Shown: positions 22,119 to 26,330 of the stretch, piece by piece | Numbering within the stretch: the first letter of the stretch is position 1 | Layout of the letters: the number at the start of each line of letters is the position of its first letter | NCBI GenBank assembly: GCA_036656795.1 | Contig: JAVXHR010000026.1 | Coordinates: 1-26,330 of the forward strand | Length of the DNA: 26,330 bases | Origin: CAUPWF01 sp036656795 | GTDB lineage: Bacteria > Bacillota > Clostridia > Lachnospirales > Lachnospiraceae | Direction: 5' to 3' | The notes under the pieces: model-generated | The model's database searches: none | What the model was told of the DNA's origin: nothing | Seen by the model: the letters and a program-made list of their open reading frames with translations, nothing else | Made by a program: the position numbers and the translations under genes

Positions 22119-22925
22119 ATGGAGATAGGGTATAAACGGGAGATAGATGCAACTGCATTAATTATAGAGATTCCGGTTATCTATGAGGAAGATTATCAGA
22201 TACAGATGTTAGATAGAAATAGTTTAGAAGGAGTTTTAAAAGTCCGGGGACAAGGGGTGGACAATTGTAGTCGGTTTTGTTATGACGTAAGTGGAAAAGT
22301 GTCTATGAAAACATTATTTGATAATAAAAAAATTAAAAAAAAAGATATCCAAGAGTTTATGGAGCAGATGTTACAATTGGTAAAAATTCTTCGGTTATAT
22401 ATGCTGGATACAGACCACATATTTTTAAGTCCAGAGTATATATTCTATGAAACAGGCAGGTACTATTTTTGTTATTGTCCATTGCAAGATGATAATTTAA
22501 GAAGTCAATTTCACAAATTGACAGAATATTTTGTTAGCAAGGTTGACTATGATGAAAAAGACGCAATATATATAGCGTATACATTACATAAAGCGACAAT
22601 GGAGGAAAACTATTCTATTGAAAAAATTATATTAAGTTTATCAGAAAAGACAGATCTGGAAGAGGAAAATTGGATTCAGAAAAAAAGTAAAAATAGAGAA
22701 GAGCATAGGGAAAAGGCAGATGAGATAGATTATGTAGAAGAATTAAATTACCAAGAAGAATGGGAGTGTGTAAAGGAAGATGACTGGATTACGTCACAAG
22801 AAATGGGAACATCTATTCTTCGAGAAAAGAAAGAATCATGGTTCCCAATAAAAAAATTATGGAAACGTAGACAAAAACCAAAATGGGGAGAATGGGATGA
22901 CTTACAACAGGAGGACAGCAGATAG
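22119..22925 (+). CDS. DUF6382-like protein lacking the usual FHA domain
   Basis: A 268-aa cytoplasmic protein. The start at 22119 gives AGGAG at 6-nt spacing; ATG 22113 abuts the site. Residues about 1-180 show the DUF6382 pattern found in tad loci of Lachnospiraceae, with YMLDTDHIFLSPEYIFYETGRYYFCYCP. The last 80 residues are highly charged (Lys/Glu/Trp-rich) with no membrane segment. Homologues as I know them end in an FHA phosphopeptide-binding domain; none is visible here, so the protein is either a short form or has lost it. It sits between the pseudopilin and the surface adhesin, so a regulatory role is possible. Confidence 0.6.
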   Translation: MEIGYKREIDATALIIEIPVIYEEDYQIQMLDRNSLEGVLKVRGQGVDNCSRFCYDVSGKVSMKTLFDNKKIKKKDIQEFMEQMLQLVKILRLYMLDTDHIFLSPEYIFYETGRYYFCYCPLQDDNLRSQFHKLTEYFVSKVDYDEKDAIYIAYTLHKATMEENYSIEKIILSLSEKTDLEEENWIQKKSKNREEHREKADEIDYVEELNYQEEWECVKEDDWITSQEMGTSILREKKESWFPIKKLWKRRQKPKWGEWDDLQQEDSR

Positions 22926-22927
22926 AG

Positions 22928-25900
22928 ATGACAAAATTAATAACAAAAAAGGCATGGTATATGGTTGCTTTTATGTGTTTTCTATGGATAGCATCAACAC
23001 TTATGGTTTCCTCAGCCGATAATCGATCCGGAGAAATCATGGAAAAGGAAATCATGGAAAAAGAAATTATGGAAAAGAAAAGTATAGAAAAAGAAATCAA
23101 GAGAATCAAACCCATAGAAGTAATTCCACAAGATGCTCCAATACAAAATGAAGACAAGATGGTAAAAGATGGTATCTTGCGAGAGGAATTAGTATTGATT
23201 ACTCCTGAAAAATCAAAGAGTGGATCAAAAAGAGGAAGCGCTTTCTATGCATCAGGAATAGAATATTTTGGAAAGGTTAATTACCATGGCTATAAAGTCG
23301 GTATCTTTACTGTAAATGGGGAAATGGCATTTTGTATGGAACATAATAAATTCAATCCAGACACAGGTGCTCCGTCTATCTCTGAGATATACGAAGATGA
23401 TAGAATTAAACAGATATTATATGGTGGACTTGGTGGACAGGGGCAATGGCAAGGATTTGAAGATGAAGTACATGGGAGAGTGTTAACGTCTCTTGCATTA
23501 AGTCATTATTATTATGGACCTTCTTTTTCGGAATCGTCATATATATATACAACGGGGAAATTAAGAGAATTCTTAAATTATTGCGAGGGAATAACGGTAC
23601 CTTACAGAAAATTATCGTTAACCAAGACTTATGCAACATCTTTTTTAAATCAAGGGAAAACACAACAGCAAACAGAAGAAATGACACTATCCGGTGATGC
23701 CAATAATTATATAAATCTTTCATTACCAAGTGGAATCAGTTGTGTGAATACAACTCAAAACACGACGACAACAGGTACAACACAAATTCATGGAAATGAT
23801 ACATTTTATTTTTTAGCACCTTTATATACCAGTGGTTCGTGGAGTAGTGGATTATGTTATGGAGAGCTTGGAAAATGGCAGGCAATTGTTACAATACCAA
23901 CCGGAAATAATCAAGATCTGGGTCAAGGCAAATGGGTTGTTGATACATCTACGCCCATTAGCTTTACAATTCAATGGATTAGTTTTGGCAAGATAAATTT
24001 ACAAAAGATAGATGCGGATTCTAATGCAACAAGTCCGTTGAATGAAAATTATACTCTGGCAGGTGCAGTCTATCATGTATATGATTCTGAGGGTACATTA
24101 AGAACAACTATGACAACAAATACAGAGGGAAAGGCAACTTCAGAATTATTACCCTATGGTACATATGTAATCAAAGAAATCACACCATCCAGTGGTTATA
24201 TTATAGCTTCTGATGAACATATAACGATAAATGCAGAAGAAGTAACGTGTATCAGTAAGGAAGTTCCACAGAAAGGAATTATATCTATTCAAAAAAGGGA
24301 TAGTGAGACACAGAACAATAGTCCTCAAGGAAGTGGCAGGTTAGAAGGTGCAACATATACCGTGACAGATGCAAAAGGAACTATAGTAGAGCAAGTAGTT
24401 ACGAATGAAAATGGACAGGCAATAACAAGAGAATTGCCACTTGGTACCTATCAGTTACAAGAAACTGTCCCACCACAAGGATATAATCTAGATGAAAAAG
24501 TTTATAAGGTTGTAGTTCGGACGGAAAATTCAACAAAGCGAGTTTTTTATAAAGGAATTACCAGTCAAGAAGATATCATTAGAGGGGACGTGGAATTCTA
24601 TAAATTTGCACAGGATCAAGATGGAGAAGAGGTGGAAATTAAGAAACCATTATCAGAGGTGGAATTTACCTTGACTCATAAAACAACAAAAGAAAAAATT
24701 GTAATACATACAGATAAAAAGGGGAAAGCAACAACTGTAAGCAAAAAACACCCAAGAGGGCGGCTGGTCTATGGAATATGGGCAGTAGAAGAAACGAAGA
24801 CTCCGGAGGGATATAAACCGATTGAGCCATTTACTATACAAATAGATGCTGAGAAACTAGTGATTCCTTTTATCATAGAAAATCAGAGTATTAGAGCTTG
24901 TATTCAAGTTGAAAAAACAGATGTTACAACTAGGAAGAGAGTTCCATTGGCAGGAACGACCTTTAAAATCATTCATGCAGATACCGGAGAAGATGTGCAA
25001 TGGACGATTCATTATCCATCTACACAACAGTTTGTAAGATTTAAAACAGATGAAAAAGGGCAGTGTGTATTACCAAGTAAATTACCATGTGGCTCATATG
25101 CACTTATAGAATTGGAGGCTCCAAACGGTTATACAGTGAACAAAAGTCCTCTGGAATTCAAAGTTGATAAGTCCTTTGACTGGAAGGCTCCATTACTGCG
25201 AACATCTGCGAATACACCGGCTAAAGGGAAATTACGTGTAATGAAAAAGGAAGAAAAAAGTAATAAACCATTGCAAGGTGCAATATATTCGTTGACGGCA
25301 AAAGAAGATATTGTAACCCCCGATGGAACCTTAAGAGCAAAACAAGGAGAAATTGTAGATACGATAGTAACAGGCGCTGATGGAGTAGCAACGTCCTTAG
25401 AGCAATTTTTAGGTACCTATGAGTTGCAGGAAGTGAAAGCACCGGCAGGCTATGTGTGTAGCGATAAAAAATGGACTGTGAAATTCACATATAAAGACCA
25501 GACTACAGCGATTGTTTTAGAAACACTGGAAATTACCAATCAGCCAACACATCTTGAGATATTAAAAAAAATTGCTAATCAAGAGATGCCGTTACCGGGT
25601 GTTACTTTCGAGATCTGGAACAAAGGAATGGAAGCACAGGAAGATCCATTTGATGTAAAACAGAAATACATTACCGACAAAGAAGGGAAAATCGTTATAG
25701 AATATCTGATGGAAGGGACGTATTGCATCAAAGAGTATGCAACACTACCGGGATATATTCTAGACAAAACAATACATGAGATTCATGTAGATGCAAAAGG
25801 GCTTATTGATGGAAAGAATAAAAAAGAATTGGTTTTGGAGAATGATTTTACAAAAGTACAATTTTCCAAACAAGATAGTATAACAAAGAAAGAATTAAAG

Positions 25901-26245
25901 GGTGCTAAGATGCGAGTATTACGTCAAGGTGAAGAAACCAAGAATATATGTGCAGAATGGATATCTACAGAAAAACCTCATATAATAGAAGGATTACCAC
26001 AGGGAAATTATATCTTGCAAGAGATTCAGGCTCCAGAAGGATATGAGATTGCTTCGGATATTGAATTCACGGTTGGAATGACCGGAAAGATGCAAACAAT
26101 CATAATGCAAGATAAGCCAAAGGCAGAGAACATTCAGGCTGTTCAAACAGGAGATATTACAGAGATAAAATTGTATATAGAGATACTGGGAATGACGATG
26201 ATTCTGTTATTGTATTGTTATAACAAACGAAAAAAGAGGTGTTGA
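22928..26245 (+). CDS. Cell-wall-anchored adhesin: thioester domain plus seven CnaB (SpaA-type) repeats
   Basis: A 1105-aa surface protein. An N-terminal hydrophobic signal (about 8-29) is followed by a low-complexity EIMEK repeat. A thioester-type domain (about 110-350) has Cys136 in FCMEH and a TSLALSHYYYG segment like other clostridial thioester adhesins. Seven CnaB domains then follow, each starting with a Lys-containing strand (for example INLQKID, IQVEKTD, LRVMKKE) and ending in a YxLxE-xAPxGY-like strand that supplies the isopeptide Glu. The end has VQTGD, one membrane helix and a KRKKRC tail, a sortase-type sorting signal variant. Such proteins form covalently stabilised fibres that bind host surfaces. 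It follows the Tad genes in one direction and ends at a strong terminator. No sortase is seen in the window. Confidence 0.88.
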   Translation: MTKLITKKAWYMVAFMCFLWIASTLMVSSADNRSGEIMEKEIMEKEIMEKKSIEKEIKRIKPIEVIPQDAPIQNEDKMVKDGILREELVLITPEKSKSGSKRGSAFYASGIEYFGKVNYHGYKVGIFTVNGEMAFCMEHNKFNPDTGAPSISEIYEDDRIKQILYGGLGGQGQWQGFEDEVHGRVLTSLALSHYYYGPSFSESSYIYTTGKLREFLNYCEGITVPYRKLSLTKTYATSFLNQGKTQQQTEEMTLSGDANNYINLSLPSGISCVNTTQNTTTTGTTQIHGNDTFYFLAPLYTSGSWSSGLCYGELGKWQAIVTIPTGNNQDLGQGKWVVDTSTPISFTIQWISFGKINLQKIDADSNATSPLNENYTLAGAVYHVYDSEGTLRTTMTTNTEGKATSELLPYGTYVIKEITPSSGYIIASDEHITINAEEVTCISKEVPQKGIISIQKRDSETQNNSPQGSGRLEGATYTVTDAKGTIVEQVVTNENGQAITRELPLGTYQLQETVPPQGYNLDEKVYKVVVRTENSTKRVFYKGITSQEDIIRGDVEFYKFAQDQDGEEVEIKKPLSEVEFTLTHKTTKEKIVIHTDKKGKATTVSKKHPRGRLVYGIWAVEETKTPEGYKPIEPFTIQIDAEKLVIPFIIENQSIRACIQVEKTDVTTRKRVPLAGTTFKIIHADTGEDVQWTIHYPSTQQFVRFKTDEKGQCVLPSKLPCGSYALIELEAPNGYTVNKSPLEFKVDKSFDWKAPLLRTSANTPAKGKLRVMKKEEKSNKPLQGAIYSLTAKEDIVTPDGTLRAKQGEIVDTIVTGADGVATSLEQFLGTYELQEVKAPAGYVCSDKKWTVKFTYKDQTTAIVLETLEITNQPTHLEILKKIANQEMPLPGVTFEIWNKGMEAQEDPFDVKQKYITDKEGKIVIEYLMEGTYCIKEYATLPGYILDKTIHEIHVDAKGLIDGKNKKELVLENDFTKVQFSKQDSITKKELKGAKMRVLRQGEETKNICAEWISTEKPHIIEGLPQGNYILQEIQAPEGYEIASDIEFTVGMTGKMQTIIMQDKPKAENIQAVQTGDITEIKLYIEILGMTMILLLYCYNKRKKRC
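23033..23092 (+). repeat. 15-bp tandem repeat in the adhesin gene
   Basis: About four copies of the unit GAAATCATGGAAAAG (the third with one change, the fourth degenerate) encode EIMEK repeats just after the signal peptide. The unit is a multiple of three, so copy-number change would alter linker length without frameshift. Confidence 0.8.
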
Positions 26246-26267
26246 TAGAATAGTTTCTTAGATAAAA

Positions 26268-26328
26268 GGCCTTCCTGATAAAAAGTTTTATAAACATCTT
26301 TATCAAGAAGGCCACATATTGTGTTTTT
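26268..26328 (+). terminator. Terminator after the adhesin gene
   Basis: Arms 26268-26285 (GGCCTTCCTGATAAAAAG) and 26298-26313 (CTTTATCAAGAAGGCC) pair along almost their whole length with one mismatch and a small bulge. A T run follows at 26324-26328, about 10 nt after the stem. It closes the Tad/adhesin operon. Confidence 0.75.
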
Positions 26329-26330
26329 AC

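Noticed and set aside
1..26330. CRISPR arrays, rRNA and tRNA genes
   Set aside because: No spaced repeat series and no recognisable rRNA or tRNA sequence were found. The element is integrated in a protein gene, not a tRNA.

Overview
The window looks like chromosome of a spore-forming, low-GC Clostridia member, most likely Lachnospiraceae. The evidence is AT-rich coding sequence with strong GGAGG-type ribosome sites, a Firmicutes-type MecA, a BofA homologue, a CwlD-type spore amidase, a YwlC/YwlE/RpiB/Upp gene order like that of Bacillus, and a Gram-positive Tad pilus locus. No species is assigned.

Layout. 1-600: the end of a visibly GC-rich ABC-transporter permease, foreign in composition to the rest, closed by a hairpin. 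613-1335 (minus): mecA. 1363-1792: divergent promoters and no convincing gene. 1793-3973: a small acidic protein and a membrane-anchored SH3/GH18 glycosidase. 4047-8624: a cwlD-like cortex amidase gene split by a 3,876-bp element. 8696-11790: a housekeeping operon (threonylcarbamoyl-AMP synthase fused to a degenerate LMW phosphatase, rpiB, upp, dCMP deaminase). 11852-13791: a Y-family polymerase/YolD cassette. 13814-14382: divergent yaaL-like (DUF2508) and bofA genes. 14419-26328: a Tad/Flp pilus operon that ends in a large CnaB-repeat surface adhesin and a terminator.

Main discovery candidate. The amidase gene is cut immediately after the codons for its first zinc-ligand motif (PGHG). The inserted DNA encodes a membrane diguanylate cyclase, a 46-aa ORF translationally coupled to the next gene, and a large serine recombinase. 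The ends carry a 15-bp direct repeat with one mismatch. Removing exactly 3,876 bp restores a continuous amidase of about 233 codons with the canonical PGHGG motif. Joining the element ends gives a 44-bp dyad (arms TTGCGCAAGTAA / TTAATAGCGCAA) whose centre falls on the inferred crossover. This is the architecture expected of a serine-integrase attP, and of a skin-like intervening element that could be excised in the mother cell to switch on a sporulation gene. Excision itself cannot be seen in a single sequence.

How the genes work together. The GH18 enzyme, CwlD and BofA all point to spore-envelope or sporulation biology. The Tad locus supplies an assembly ATPase, membrane platform, Flp pilin, pseudopilins, prepilin peptidase and an isopeptide-stabilised thioester adhesin, so it is a coherent adhesion system. 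A diguanylate cyclase carried on the cwlD element might link c-di-GMP to surface behaviour, but nothing in the sequence shows this directly.
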